Assembly: GCF_014397025.1 (NCBI RefSeq)
Contig: NZ_JACJUO010000003.1
Location: 393,501-457,500, forward strand
Direction: 5' to 3'
Length of the DNA: 64,000 nt
From: Ochrobactrum sp. Marseille-Q0166
Lineage (GTDB): Bacteria; Pseudomonadota; Alphaproteobacteria; Rhizobiales; Rhizobiaceae
Below, one piece after another: positions 54,501-63,975 of the stretch. The translations under genes were made by a program, and so were the position numbers. How positions within the stretch are numbered: the first letter of the stretch is position 1; every line of letters begins with the position of its first letter. Under the pieces are notes generated by a model. That model saw only the letters and a list, made by a program, of their open reading frames with translations. It was not told where the DNA came from and did not search any database.

Positions 54501-57500
54501 GACCTGAATGTTACTGGTGTGCTGGGTGGAATTGTCGATGTTGAGTCTGGTGCAAAATTGCGCGGCACTGGAGAGATTAAGCAATCTGCGACGATTAAAG
54601 ATGGCGGAACGCTGATAGGCAATTCAGGCACGTCGCTTAATTTCGGTCAGGAGCTTATATTGAATGCCGGCAGCAATGTGGCGGTCTATCTTGGCCTGCC
54701 GCGAACAGCGGCCGTCTTTGAGGTCGCAGGACCTTTGACACTAAGCGGGAGGCTTAGTGTCATAGATGACGGTGGATTCCAAAAGGGCATATATCCGATT
54801 TTTTCTTATAGTGGTGCACTGACAGGTGATGAGTCCTCTATGGAAATTGGTAGTATTCCGCAGAATACCAATCGAAACCATCTTTCCATTGCAATTACGC
54901 CAGATCGTGTAAATCTAGTCAACACAGCTGGTGACATCTTCAATTACTGGGATGGCAGCGGTGCCCAGGCTAATAACATTGTTGAAGGAGGCTCTGGGAC
55001 CTGGATTGCGGATCAACAGAATTGGACAGGCAGTGATGGTGCGATCAACAGTGTCTGGCAAAATAGACAGTTCGCAATTTTTAGCGGGGCTGCAGGTGTA
55101 GTAAAAGTCGATAACAATGCTGGTAAGGTAGAGACTTCTGGCTTTCAGGCGCTTGTTGATGGATACCGCATTGAGGGCGATCCATTAACATTGCAAGCGG
55201 TTGGCGATGCTAAACCAATTATTGCTGTTGGAGCTCCGGACGTTACAGGGGCAAATACGAAAGTGACGGTTGCATCCGTACTGGAAGGCTCTCACGGTCT
55301 TGTGAAAACCATGGCTGGCACTCTCGTTCTAACGGCAGACAACACATATTCAGGTGTAACCGCAATTCGCCAGGGCACTCTGCAACTCGGAGACGGCGGT
55401 GCGCATGGCAGTGTTGCGGGAGACATCGTCATAGGAACAGAAACTGGTTTGAGAGCAGATTTGACTGTGCTCAAAAAAGGCGTCACGATCTTTGATCAGA
55501 AACTGTCGGGAACCGGCGGTTTGAATATTACCAGTGATCAAATGTCGTCTGCTGACTTGGATATAGATAGAACAATTCTTACAAATGATAACAGTTATAC
55601 TGGCGGAACTATAATACACAATGCAGCGTTACAGCTTGGTGACAGCACGGGAACAGCTGAAACAGGTAGCATTGTTGGCAATATAGCAATGATAGATGGT
55701 CTTCTTGATGTCCACCGCAGCGGAAACGTGGAATTCGCAGGAGATATCAGTGGTGAAGGCGATCTGATTATTTCCGGAAATAATACCACGATCTTGTCGG
55801 GCGATAACAGTTTCAGAGGAAACATATCTGTTAGACAAGGCAGCACTTTGCAGGTCGAAGATGATTGGAACCTTGGCGATACTAGCAACAGACTAGCCTT
55901 GGATAATGCAACTCTGCGCTTGGATGGTTATGGATATTTATCTGCTGACAGAGCAATAGAGATCGGTGCTGGTAATGCCACTATTGATGTGGCTACTGCG
56001 ACAAGCATCTTCGATCCGGAGATAGCCAGCAGTATCTCTGGCGATGGTCAACTGATAAAGAGTGGTTCGGGAACGCTTATTCTGTCGGGTAAGAATAGCT
56101 ATTCTGGTGGAACGCGCGTTGATGAGGGCACTTTGCAACTCGGTTCGGACTGGATGGACGACAATGCGAATCCTGCAACAGGCGATTACCAACTGTCGTC
56201 ATCGTCAAGTCAGCTGCAATTTGCGTCATATAAAGATTTGGTTTTTGGCGGCATGATCTCAGGTCAGGGTAATGTAACGCTCGTGGGACGGGGAATGGTC
56301 ATATTCACTCAAGATCAAGGATACACGGGCGAAACTCATGTTGGCTCGATATCTTTTCTGAAACTCGGTTATGGTGGACAGGCCGCAGCCTTGCCAGGTC
56401 ACGTTGAGCTGGACGGCGTTCTGCTTGGTGAAGGTCGCGTTGGATCACTGGTAAATTCAGGCTCGATCACGCCTACGAAGGAAAATGGTTTCGGTGTCAT
56501 AGAAGTTGATGGAAACTATACGGGAAATAACGGCTCTTTAGAGATTGATCGTGATCTCGGTGACGACAATTCGGCTGGTGATAAGTTTATCGTTCGCGGC
56601 GACACTGCTGGTGACACTTATGTCCGTGTATTTAATAGATCGGGTATTGGCGCACAGACGAGAGAAGGTATCAACATTATCGAAGTTGGTGGCCAATCAG
56701 ATGGTACTTTTCATCTACTAGGTGATTATGAAGGTGTTGATGGTACACAGACTGTTGTGGCGGGTGCTTATGCGTACGGTCTGTTTAAAGGAAGTGCGAC
56801 AGATGCACAGGATGGTAACTGGTATCTGCGGAGCAAATTTGTCAGTCCAGTAAATCCAACTGCTCCTACGAACCCAACAGATCCGACCAACCCTACTAAC
56901 CCAACTGATCCGAATGGTGGTAACGGTGGGGACACCCCGGGATCCCAACCTGAATATCAAGCGGGTGTGCCTTTGTATACAAGTGGATCGCTTGCTCTAT
57001 CGCGTCTTAACAGACAGGGTTTTGCAAGTCTTTCCAGCCGTATGAACGTGACGACTGGAAATTCCGCTGCTGACCCAGGTTTAAATGCCAGTTCGAGGGA
57101 AATAATTTCTCATGACCGACTGTTCTGGGGACGAGTGCAAGGTGGTTACAGTCACATAAATCCAAAGGGTGAGGCTGTTGCTACTAGGTTTGGTGCGCAT
57201 GATTGGGAATTACAAACCGGTATTGATGCACAAATTTTGGATAATGAACACGGTTCTTTGTTCAGCACTGTGTGGGGCGATTACAGAAGTAGTCAGGTTA
57301 ATGTCTGGTCGAGCCTCGGTGATGGTAAAATAACGATTGATGGCTACGGCGTTGGCGGGGCATTGACCTGGTACGGTGCTAATGGATTTTATCTCGATGG
57401 CCAGGGTAAAGCGACTTGGTATAAATCAGACTTTGAATCATACCGGGTTCATAGGGGGCTGGCTTCAGATGTAGCAAGTTTTGGCTATGCTTTGAGTTTG

Positions 57501-57959
57501 GAAGCAGGACATCGTATAGCGCTGAACAGCCGCTGGTCCGTAACGCCGCAGGCACAGATGATTTGGGCATCGGTTAATACTGACGATTATCACGATCTAT
57601 TCGAAGCTGATATTGTTACGCCGTCCAACAATAATCTGATAGGCCGCATTGGCCTAGAAGCCAATTACAGAACGAGCTGGAGAGAGGCTGATGCAACAAC
57701 ATCTCGCTTATCCGTCGGTGGCGTTGCCAATATTTATCGGGATTTCAAGCTTGATCGTGGGCACATCTTCGTTTCTGATACACGCATTGCGACAGGTAAC
57801 ATCGATAAGATGCAAGGGGAACTGGGAATTACGGCTGATTACACCTGGAAAGATAGCAAATATTCAGTTTATGGAAAGTTTATAGGAGCAACAAACTTAG
57901 ATGATTTCTCAGATAGCTACTCAGTGTCAGGAAGCATAGGCTTCCGTGCCTCCTGGTAA
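51558..57959 (+). CDS. Large autotransporter adhesin (type V secretion)
   Basis: About 2,133 residues, from the ATG at 51558 with AAGGA seven or so bases upstream. An extended signal peptide (residues about 1-50, charged then hydrophobic, ending TRVNA) is followed by a glycine-rich N-terminal passenger. Six direct 68-residue repeats (residues about 504-911) form a beta-helix of the autotransporter-associated repeat type (pattern ILQVGNGG and GSGTTILTGN). Further TLVLTADNTYSGVTAI and TLILSGKNSYSGGT units follow. A Pro-Thr-Asn linker (near residues 1,770-1,795) leads to the C-terminal beta-barrel ending SIGFRASW. It should be exported and displayed as an adhesin. No neighbour suggests regulation; the upstream region is A/T-rich. 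Confidence 0.93.
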   Translation: MNVVAIERKNRKETNLSKCKKILRASSSRAVLIALMMAVLGTAATRVNADVLTGNNGGTDSSLNGIAGSNGNGAGGSNVYTSSGGWGKDGKGGTGQGTSYPTGPGYTARHIPVRGGEGGSVGANTISPGLREILGANGGAGEALPSTVVFKLYSVSRFGGGGGGGGGAGVFLGSGSHTTYSGLTISGGMGGTGGIVLPRSLSDLPAYQGGGGSGGVGAIVQNRGTSLLNAKGATIRGGAGSPRSSSPPQDGVKPSMLGAAGDGVIVWQGARFTNEGTVIGGNGGEQIGASSLSSSGGTGIRVGADSYVINNGVVKAGLSYGDKAQPNAIVIAGNTATLELRSGSNILGNVVAGNGYNLALSVGSATLALGGDTDAGFDVNEIGSKYKGFELYKKLGKSKWTLNGSTQAKTGWNINEGVLSVTQTGGLGNADGLVILLGGDIEFTSSLDVAPQLNIRGNRDVINTLGNNVRMLNHMDSTVSVKTGTGALILTAAGNNIYGMEIAEGTLQVGDGGLTGTINGTIINKATMRFNHAGEAVHDVDVSGPGRIEQVGSGTEIFTGRLASSGSILINAGTLQIGDGGVKGELGGNVINKGTLRFNRSDSITYANNISGSGKIEQVGSGKTIFTGNTTSTGTVIISKGILQIGNGGNTGSISSNIINNSGLQFNRQGLVTVNGNISGRGLFEQAGSGTTILTGNLASTGGVTISKGILQVGNGGQTGSIAGAIKNSGTLRFNRNNDLIFSNNVSGAGSVEQAGSGTTILNGNVTAAGGVRINKGTLQIGSGGTTGSLAANITNDSNLRFNRGDSATFSGNIAGKGKVEQAGTGTTTLIGNVTTTGGTTISQGILQVGNGDAKGSLAGNVINDAILRFNRNDSLLFSGNISGSGSIEQVGSGTTILAGNVSSGAGIKIDSGILQIGNGKAAKTLNADIINNAALTFNTSTELVYGKTLSGSGLTNIAAGASLNFGGESGVYSGTTKVHGDLNVTGVLGGIVDVESGAKLRGTGEIKQSATIKDGGTLIGNSGTSLNFGQELILNAGSNVAVYLGLPRTAAVFEVAGPLTLSGRLSVIDDGGFQKGIYPIFSYSGALTGDESSMEIGSIPQNTNRNHLSIAITPDRVNLVNTAGDIFNYWDGSGAQANNIVEGGSGTWIADQQNWTGSDGAINSVWQNRQFAIFSGAAGVVKVDNNAGKVETSGFQALVDGYRIEGDPLTLQAVGDAKPIIAVGAPDVTGANTKVTVASVLEGSHGLVKTMAGTLVLTADNTYSGVTAIRQGTLQLGDGGAHGSVAGDIVIGTETGLRADLTVLKKGVTIFDQKLSGTGGLNITSDQMSSADLDIDRTILTNDNSYTGGTIIHNAALQLGDSTGTAETGSIVGNIAMIDGLLDVHRSGNVEFAGDISGEGDLIISGNNTTILSGDNSFRGNISVRQGSTLQVEDDWNLGDTSNRLALDNATLRLDGYGYLSADRAIEIGAGNATIDVATATSIFDPEIASSISGDGQLIKSGSGTLILSGKNSYSGGTRVDEGTLQLGSDWMDDNANPATGDYQLSSSSSQLQFASYKDLVFGGMISGQGNVTLVGRGMVIFTQDQGYTGETHVGSISFLKLGYGGQAAALPGHVELDGVLLGEGRVGSLVNSGSITPTKENGFGVIEVDGNYTGNNGSLEIDRDLGDDNSAGDKFIVRGDTAGDTYVRVFNRSGIGAQTREGINIIEVGGQSDGTFHLLGDYEGVDGTQTVVAGAYAYGLFKGSATDAQDGNWYLRSKFVSPVNPTAPTNPTDPTNPTNPTDPNGGNGGDTPGSQPEYQAGVPLYTSGSLALSRLNRQGFASLSSRMNVTTGNSAADPGLNASSREIISHDRLFWGRVQGGYSHINPKGEAVATRFGAHDWELQTGIDAQILDNEHGSLFSTVWGDYRSSQVNVWSSLGDGKITIDGYGVGGALTWYGANGFYLDGQGKATWYKSDFESYRVHRGLASDVASFGYALSLEAGHRIALNSRWSVTPQAQMIWASVNTDDYHDLFEADIVTPSNNNLIGRIGLEANYRTSWREADATTSRLSVGGVANIYRDFKLDRGHIFVSDTRIATGNIDKMQGELGITADYTWKDSKYSVYGKFIGATNLDDFSDSYSVSGSIGFRASW
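53067..54290 (+). repeat. Six tandem 204-base (68-residue) coding repeats
   Basis: Six units begin at 53067, 53271, 53475, 53679, 53883 and 54087 with no length variation, followed by a partial seventh from 54291. Each unit has a GxLQxGxG start, a central LRFNR-type strand and a VEQxGSGTTIL end. The exact length, with diverged bases, points to old duplication kept in register by the beta-helix. Confidence 0.95.
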
Positions 57960-57979
57960 GTAGAAAGAGAAATCATCCT

Positions 57980-59390
57980 AAATGGGTTCTGATGGGATGG
58001 ACGCCCTCCGACGGCCTTGATGTGGCAGAATGGGTTCGTTGAGCACCATTGAGGAGGATGCGACCATGGAAGAGATTACTACAATTGGTTTGGATCTGGC
58101 GAAGAATATATTTCAGTCCCACGGAAGTGACAGTGATGGGCGAGTTCTTTTGCGCAAGAAATTACGCCGCGAGCAATTGCTGCCATTCTTCGCCAAACAG
58201 CCTGCTTGCATGGTGGCGATGGAGGCGTGTTCCAGCAGTCATCATTGGGGTCGGGAGATTGGTGCTCTGGGACATACAGTTCGATTGATCCCGTCCGCTT
58301 ATGTGAAGCCATTTGTGAAGCGTCAGAAGAATGATGCGAGTGATGCAGAAGCGATCTGCGAAGCAGATTTACGCCTACGATGCGGTTTGTTGCTGTAAAA
58401 AGTGAACAGAGCCAAGCTGCAGCTATTGTGTTTAGAACACGCGATCTTCTGGTCAGACAGAGAACGCAGATTATCAATGCCTTGCGTGGACATTTAGCTG
58501 AGTTTGGCATTGTGGTTGCCCAAGGCCCTGCACATGTTAGCAAACTGGTGATGGTCGTTCAGGATCCAGAGATGTCTTTGCCAGATATGGCCCGGCCGGT
58601 TATCGGCGTACTTGTTGATATGCTTGCTACACTGGATGAGCGTATCAAAGTTTTAGACAAAGAGATTGCCCGTCGAGCCAAAGAGGATGAAGTCGCTCAT
58701 CGGTTGATGACTATTCCAGGTATTTGCCTGGTGATTGCTACAGCCCTGACAGCATTGGCTCCTGCGGCATCGACCTTCAAACGCGGGCGGGATTTTGCAG
58801 CCTGGCTTGGCCTCACCCCTTTACAGCATTCAACCGGTGGCAAACAGCGGCTGGGTCGTACATCCAAAATGGGTGAACGGACTTTACGGCGCTTGCTGAT
58901 CATAGGGGCCAGCACCGTCGTGCGTTGGGCTGGGAAAAAGGGATCAGATACGGGTACGTGGCTGGCCAGTATGCTCAAACGTAAGCCACCCATGCTGATA
59001 CGCTTTGCATTGGCCAACAAAATGGCACGGATTGTCTGGGCATTGATGGCGAAGGGCGGAATTTATCGGGCTCCGGTCATTGCAGTATGAAAACGCAACG
59101 AACCGGTGGTTGTTGGAGGTGTAAGAAGGTCAAAAGGAAAGTTATGGCGTAACAGTCGATGAGACGAGATCAGGAAAACCAGATTGCGACGAAGTGCTAA
59201 AACCACGCGGTTCTGAATTGGACCTGATCTGCGAATTCCCATACGGGCCAGCAGCATGTTGATGGCTGCATTCACAGGCCGGATACATGTCAGCACCCGA
59301 CTTACACGCTCAAACCTTTCCGAAAGATTCTTCTTGCAACCAATGGGACGTCCATACATGCCGCAAAGTTATCACTTTGCCAGAGCTCAG
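57980..59390 (+). mobile_element. IS110-family element (ends approximate)
   Basis: The frameshifted IS110 transposase gene is flanked by long noncoding tails, as usual in this family, which lacks strong inverted repeats. The similar strings GGGATGGACGCCCT near 57995 and GGGACGTCCATAC near 59346 may mark the ends, but no real proof of the boundaries is available. Confidence 0.6.
58066..59090 (+). pseudogene. Frameshifted IS110-family transposase
   Basis: The N-terminal DEDD part (residues 1-105, GLDLAKNIFQSHG, VAMEACSSSHHWG, KNDASDAEAI) and the C-terminal Tnp20 part (from MRFVAVKSEQSQ to IYRAPVIAV, with GLTPLQHSTGGKQRLGRTSKMG) are in different frames. The break lies at 58360-58380, where ICEADLRLR replaces the expected ICEAaqRPT run into MRFVAVK. 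The start at 58066 has GGAGG upstream. One small indel inactivates it. Confidence 0.9.
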
Positions 59391-59451
59391 TTCGGATCAT
59401 TGGCATATTGAGTAATATGAAGATTGATGTCGATCTCTTTCAAAGAGTGGC

Positions 59452-59625
59452 TTATTCCCTCCCCCCAGAAGTTTCATCCCAGATGTTGCCTTCTTCAATG
59501 CCTTGTATACTATGGATTTCCTGTTCTTCCGGCTGCGACTTTGGCAATTTCAGGAAACGCCGCATGAATGCTTGTGGTCTACCTCCGACTAGGTGATATC
59601 CGATCTTAGCGTTTGCTCTTCGCAT
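59452..59625 (-). CDS. Small open frame, unknown (57 residues)
   Basis: The frame reads MRRANAKIGYHLVGGRPQAF and ends ETSGGRE. No ribosome site is clear and no family is recognised. It may be part of a decayed gene next to the IS110 end. Confidence 0.25.
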   Translation of the reverse strand: MRRANAKIGYHLVGGRPQAFMRRFLKLPKSQPEEQEIHSIQGIEEGNIWDETSGGRE

Positions 59626-59744
59626 GAATGCGTAAACTAACCTCTTTGAATGTCAAAGAGGTAGTCTGTAGCCAATTTCACCCAGACATCAGCATCATTG
59701 CTTTTAAGATAAATTCTTACAACAGTTTCATCTCGCTTATTGAT

Positions 59745-59772
59745 CCGACCCCATGTCTTTGCAGGGGGTCGG
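59745..59772 (-). terminator. Terminator of the TPP-enzyme pseudogene
   Basis: CCGACCCC (59745-59752) and GGGGTCGG (59765-59772) form a perfect eight-pair stem with a 12-base loop, 12 bases after the stop of the minus-strand pseudogene. A second hairpin, CCTCTTTG/CAAAGAGG at 59641-59661, lies further on. Confidence 0.6.
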
Positions 59773-59783
59773 ATATTTGTATG

Positions 59784-61330
59784 TTAGGCGATGCGGTCTC
59801 CTTTCTTGACTTTGACCGCACGGTCGTCGACACCTGGCAGCATCTTGGCAAGATCGCGCGTGACGACGACGTCCATGATGACCGGCCCCTTTGCCGACAT
59901 TGCCTGCGCTATCGCATGGTCCAACTGGTTCGGATGTTCTACGCGGATGCCACATACGCCCATCGTTTCGGCGATCTTTGCGTAGTCCGTCTCTTCGAGG
60001 TCCGATGCGTGGTAGCCTTCGACTCAGTATATTAAGTGTTGTAATGCTTTGATGTAACCTGAAGCGGCATTATTGACGACGATAATCGTAAAATCAAGCT
60101 TGAGACCGCGCGCGTGTTCGACGCAGCACGTGCCCTGATGGCTGCGGGCAAGCCGTATCCGATAGACGCGAAGACGCGATCTGGCACGAAGGCACGTCCA
60201 GCGCGCTTGGTGTCGAACAGCAGGCCGCCCCAGTGTGCTGCAAAGCCACCGTCTGCAATAAGAATGCCGTCATCAGGAAGCGTCTTGTTGAGTTCGGTTA
60301 ACAGGCGGGCTATGTTAATCGGCGTTTCATCAGAATGAAGACGTGGACCGACATCCTTTCGCTATGCATCCATGCGCTTGCCAACCTTGGAAGCGTAATC
60401 TGCTTGGCGCGTGCGGATGGCTTCACTACGCGCTGCCAGCATCTCTTGGAGCTCGCTAATTGTCGCTCCGACGTCACCCGAAAGCGCAAGATCGCAATCC
60501 GTAGTGCGGCCGAACTCTTCGATCAATTTATTGGCGATGCGGTCATAACGGCCAAAGAGACCTGCGCTCAGTGTACTCATGTATGGGATTGCGCCTTTAC
60601 CGGTCAAGGTATGGGCGACAGGTAAGTTCAATGCCTGTGAGAAAGCAGTTAGTACATTGGCTGCATCGCTAAGGTGAACACCACCTCCTGCCAGCACGAT
60701 AGGTTTATGGGTGTCTGCGATCAACTCTGCTGCCTGCTTTAAGGAATTTTTATCTGGGCGACAACGCAGTGCTGGAATGGATTCATGTGCCGCGATCGCA
60801 TAAAATCTGTTTCTTCGAACTCGTGGACCGCGTGCGAGATGTCCTCGGGTAGGTTGGCAACGACGGGACCGGGACGACCGGATGTCGCGACGGCAAAGGC
60901 GCGGCGCACGAGTTCGGGAATGCGGGAGATGATTTCGATGCGCAGCAGCTCTTTGACTGATGGCCGCAGTATTTCGGTTGGGCAGCTTTCCTGCGCCATG
61001 TTCTTCCAGGAATGCTCTCGGTGGGAGTCACCAACTAGAACAACCATCGGCGTTCCTGCGTTAAGTGCCTCGACCAGTCCAGTGACGAGGTTCGTCGCTC
61101 CACGCCCCAGTGTTGCATCAGCAAGGCAGACGTGGCCCGATACCTTAGCATAGGCGTCGGCTGCGAAAATGCCCGCGCTCATCGTTGATAAGATAGTGTT
61201 TCAAGCCCAAACGACGTGCAGCGTCATAGAAGGGCAGCAACTGAAATCCACCCATGCCGTAGATTGGACCAAGATTGTAAAGCGAGATCATGCGGGCGAT
61301 TGCTTCGACCCCCGTCAGCTCAATCGCCAT
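59784..61330 (-). pseudogene. Thiamine-pyrophosphate-dependent enzyme (acetolactate-synthase-like), decayed
   Basis: Four pieces in different frames follow the order of a 2-oxoacid-type TPP enzyme: MAIELTGVEAIARMISLYNL and GPIYGMGGFQLLPFYDAARR with the start at 61330; then GIFAADAYAKVSG to VVANLPEDISHAVHEFEE; then PIVLAGGGVHLSDAANVL and DCDLALSGDVG; finally LKLDFTIIVVNNAASGYIKAL, EETDYAKIAETMG and MDVVVTRDLAKMLPGVDDRA. The GDG-type cofactor block is damaged. At least four frameshifts and a deletion are needed, so it is inactive. Confidence 0.88.
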
Positions 61331-61401
61331 GGGACTTATTCCTCCCTAGATATATTCAGCGGTCCCTTATGGACAGAAGGGATAAAAGGTCCGGGCGCCG
61401 T

Positions 61402-62783
61402 TCATGCCAACGTGTAGCATTCTCGAAAGCTCAACCTAGTCGAAGCGCCACATCCTCGTGGAATGCGGGGGGCGACAATTTGCAGTGAGAGGGGCATGCC
61501 CTCTGGGTTGACACCATTCGGCAGTGCAAGCGCACACAATCCGAGGTAGTTGACAAAGCGCGGCAGATCGGACAGCGGCATTGCATATTCGTCTATGCCT
61601 GATAGCGGCGGCGAACTGATGGGTGTCGTTGGTAGTAAGAGCGCATCCAATCCCGAGAGAGCTTCACACATTTCCGCGGTCTCTGCGCTGCGCTTTGTAA
61701 GTCGCATTGCAAAATCCGCAGCGGAGCCATCTTTTCCGGCAAGAATACGCTCACGCACATATGGATCGAAATCGCCGCGATCCTCATTCATTAGTGCGGC
61801 GAGATTTGCATAACCCTCGGTGCGGATGATCTGAGATGCAGCCGCACAATAATCGACAGGATCTTTTGGCAGTTTTACGTCAACGACATTCACGCCAAGC
61901 TGGCGGAAAACGGCTACAGATGCGTCCAGTGCATCAAGGATTTCGGTTTCGACGTCCGGTAATTGCGCTCGTGAAACAACACCAACGCGCATTCCTCTGG
62001 TAGAGTGCTTCAAACTGGTGAGCGTCTTGGGTGGATTGGTGTTCCACGTAGCAGGATCGCGTTCGTCTGAACCTGAAAGCGCATCAAAAAGGTTAGCTGC
62101 ATCCTCGACGGAACGCGCCATTGGTCCGATTGAATCCAGCATCTGACTGAGCGGGAAAACTCCATGTGTGCTAACGCTCGCCTGTGTTGGCTTTAATCCT
62201 ACGATTCCGTTCATCGATGCCGGGTTGCGAATAGAGCCGCCGGTGTCTGAACCCAATGAAAATGGCACCATGCCAGCGGCGACGGCGACGCCCGATCCAC
62301 TCGACGAGCACCTGGTGAACGGTGCTTTGACAGATCCCAAGGGTTTCGAGGTGCACCTAGGTGCGCATTGGTACCCAACCACCGAAGGCGAACTCCACCA
62401 TATGAAGCTTGCCCAACAGGATGGCACCGGCCGCTTTACACGTTCAACGGCGGTTGCTGTCTCAGTCGGGATATCGTGCTTAAGATGCAAGGAACCCGCA
62501 GTTGTCGGTAACCCAGCGACATCCAGAAGGTCTTTTACGGCAAATGGAATACCGTGTAGTCTTCCTCTATAGCGACCATTTGCAATCTCGGTCTCGGCTT
62601 GTTGCGCGGCGGGGAGAGCATCCTCTTTGGTAAGTAGCAAAAACGCCTGCAATACCGGGTCTGTGCGCTCGATGCGGATAAGACAGGCTTGCAACAGCTC
62701 TGAAGGTGAAACCTCACCTTTTTCGAGTAGCGGGCCAGTTCATGAATGGCGAGATCAGCAAGATTAAGCGAAACCATCAGCAT
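61402..62783 (-). pseudogene. Amidase-signature amidase, frameshifted
   Basis: An AS-family amidase with the catalytic lysine in FAVKDLLD and the serines in GSDTGGSIRNPA. The true N-terminus starts at 62783 (MLMVSLNLADLAIHELAR) but a frameshift near 62724 separates it from the rest. Between residues about 82 and 132 two compensating frame changes scramble the sequence (VPSCWASFIWWSSPS in place of an AILLGKLHMVEFA type). The C-terminal 25 residues are also altered. It would be a hydrolase of an amide in a small catabolic operon with the TPP enzyme and livF relic. Confidence 0.85.
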
Positions 62784-62813
62784 TTGTTCTCAGACTGTAA
62801 TCGGAAGATCGTA

Positions 62814-63135
62814 TTAGTCGATCTTGTATTTGAGCCATTCGGCGTTTAGTTTGTGAAGTGCTGAATCACCTCCGAACATTTCATGTCCACCTTCAGCCTT
62901 GTTACGGCCCAGTTCCAGCACGTAAAGATAATCCGACACGGCTGCGCATTGCCTCACGTTCTGGTCGACGAGAACAACGGTGATGCCTTTTGAAGGCAAC
63001 TCCTTAATGAAATCTTAGATCTCGCGCGACAGACGTGGCGCGATCATTGCTGTTGGTTCATCGAGAAGAACGACTTCAGGCTCAAGCGCAAGTGCGCGGG
63101 CCCGTTCAAGGAAACGTTGTTGACCACCGCTGAAC
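62814..63135 (-). pseudogene. Branched-chain amino-acid-type ABC ATPase (LivF-like) remnant
   Basis: Starting at the ABC signature FSGGQQRFLERARALALEPE and Walker B VVLLDEPTAMIAP, it continues to RLSREI, an in-frame TAA near 63017, and then DFIKELPSKGITVVLVDQ, VRQCAAVSDYLYVLELGR and EWLKYKID with the stop at 62814. The Walker A half is missing. It lies at the head of the amidase/TPP pseudogene series. Confidence 0.88.
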
Positions 63136-63236
63136 GGCGTGAGCTTTATACGCAGGAAGGCTGGCAGCGCTTTGATGCTGAAGCTAAGCTCTACACGCAA
63201 GAGGAAATGGAGCGAGAGAGAAGCAGATATCTCTGA
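63136..63236 (+). pseudogene. 3' end of an unidentified gene
   Basis: The plus strand reads TAERRELYTQEGWQRFDAEA and KLYTQEEMERERSRYL before a TGA at 63234, followed by a perfect terminator. It is charged, helical and looks like a real C-terminus, but I cannot name the protein. Its 5' part is replaced by the livF remnant, so a deletion joined the ends of two convergent genes. Confidence 0.5.
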
Positions 63237-63242
63237 TGCCTT

Positions 63243-63268
63243 AAAAGCGAGCCGTCTGGCTCGCTTTT
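63243..63268 (+). terminator. Intrinsic terminator
   Basis: AAAAGCGAGCC and GGCTCGCTTTT form a perfect 11-pair stem with a GTCT loop and TCTTTT following. It ends the transcript of the truncated plus-strand gene. Confidence 0.9.
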
Positions 63269-63369
63269 CTTTTGTGATTTATTCAGCGAAGACAAATCTT
63301 AGGGTGTTGATGTGTAACGTTGGTTCGCAAAATTTAATAAGATTAGAGGTGTCCGGATTGGTTGAGACT

Positions 63370-63615
63370 AAACGAAACACATTGAAGCCTAACATGTATT
63401 TGGTGATCCATTTGATAAACGAATGATCTTGCTTATGAATACTGTTTACAGTCTATATGGAACACCTATTCTTGCAATTACTTTCTTAAAGCGCCTCGCG
63501 GCGCGAAAATTTCAGCGCGCAGGCATAGTCCTCTGAACGTTGCGATATGAAGCAGCATAGCTGACGTAAAAGAAACAACATATAAGGTTTTATCTTCTAG
63601 GAAAGCGGCTTCTGT
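63370..63615 (-). mobile_element. Degenerate IS6-family remnant
   Basis: Minus-strand pieces read CFFYVSYAASYRN, RNFRAARRFK and HSFIKWITKYMLGF, corresponding to the N-terminal, middle and late parts of the transposase. The central parts have been deleted, leaving some 250 bases. Confidence 0.75.
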
Positions 63616-63654
63616 CGAAATCAATCGACGCCGATCTGTGATCGATCAAATCAT

Positions 63655-63792
63655 CCTACGGCTGGGATTGCGTTATCGATGATGGCAGCGGAGGCGCGGC
63701 CGGAGATACTCGAGACGATGGGTGCACGGGTGCGTGCATTGGCGGATAATGTTGCGGAGCGGATGGGGTGGTTGAGCGCGCCTTCGTGCTGA
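63655..63792 (+). pseudogene. 3' end of a gene, possibly IclR-type regulator
   Basis: The frame reads PTAGIALSMMAAEARPEILE and TMGARVRALADNVAERMGWL with a stop at 63790. The pattern of an ALS strand followed by a long helix ending in RMGW resembles the end of IclR-family regulators, but the stretch is too short for a firm call. The 5' part is replaced by IS6 debris. Confidence 0.35.
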
Positions 63793-63822
63793 TTGGTATT
63801 ATATAGAGAGTTGAGCTGGGTG

Positions 63823-63850
63823 AGGGCGCGTTGAGCGCCCTTTGCGTTTT
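63823..63850 (+). terminator. Intrinsic terminator
   Basis: AGGGCGC (63823-63829) and GCGCCCT (63835-63841) pair around a GTTGA loop and are followed by TTGCGTTTT. Confidence 0.8.
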
Positions 63851-63945
63851 TGGTTGGAATCGATCTGGTTTGGGTGCTTAATGTTTGGTAAAGTTTGCTG
63901 TTATTTTCTGTTGAAAGAAACTTTGTATTTTTTTGTGAAAGTTCG

Positions 63946-63975
63946 TTGACAGTTTGTGTTTGTGGGGTCTATATG
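63946..63975 (+). promoter_or_regulatory. Strong promoter at the window end, possibly of an rRNA operon
   Basis: TTGACA at 63946-63951 is followed after 17-18 bases by CTATAT or TATATG at 63969-63975. It follows a terminator and a T-rich tract and precedes GC-rich sequence with no start codon, which suits a stable-RNA promoter. The downstream gene is outside the window. Confidence 0.45.

Noticed and set aside
59641-59661. CCTCTTTG/CAAAGAGG hairpin as a separate terminator
   Set aside because: It has no T-run in either direction and no adjacent gene end on the proper strand, so it was only mentioned.
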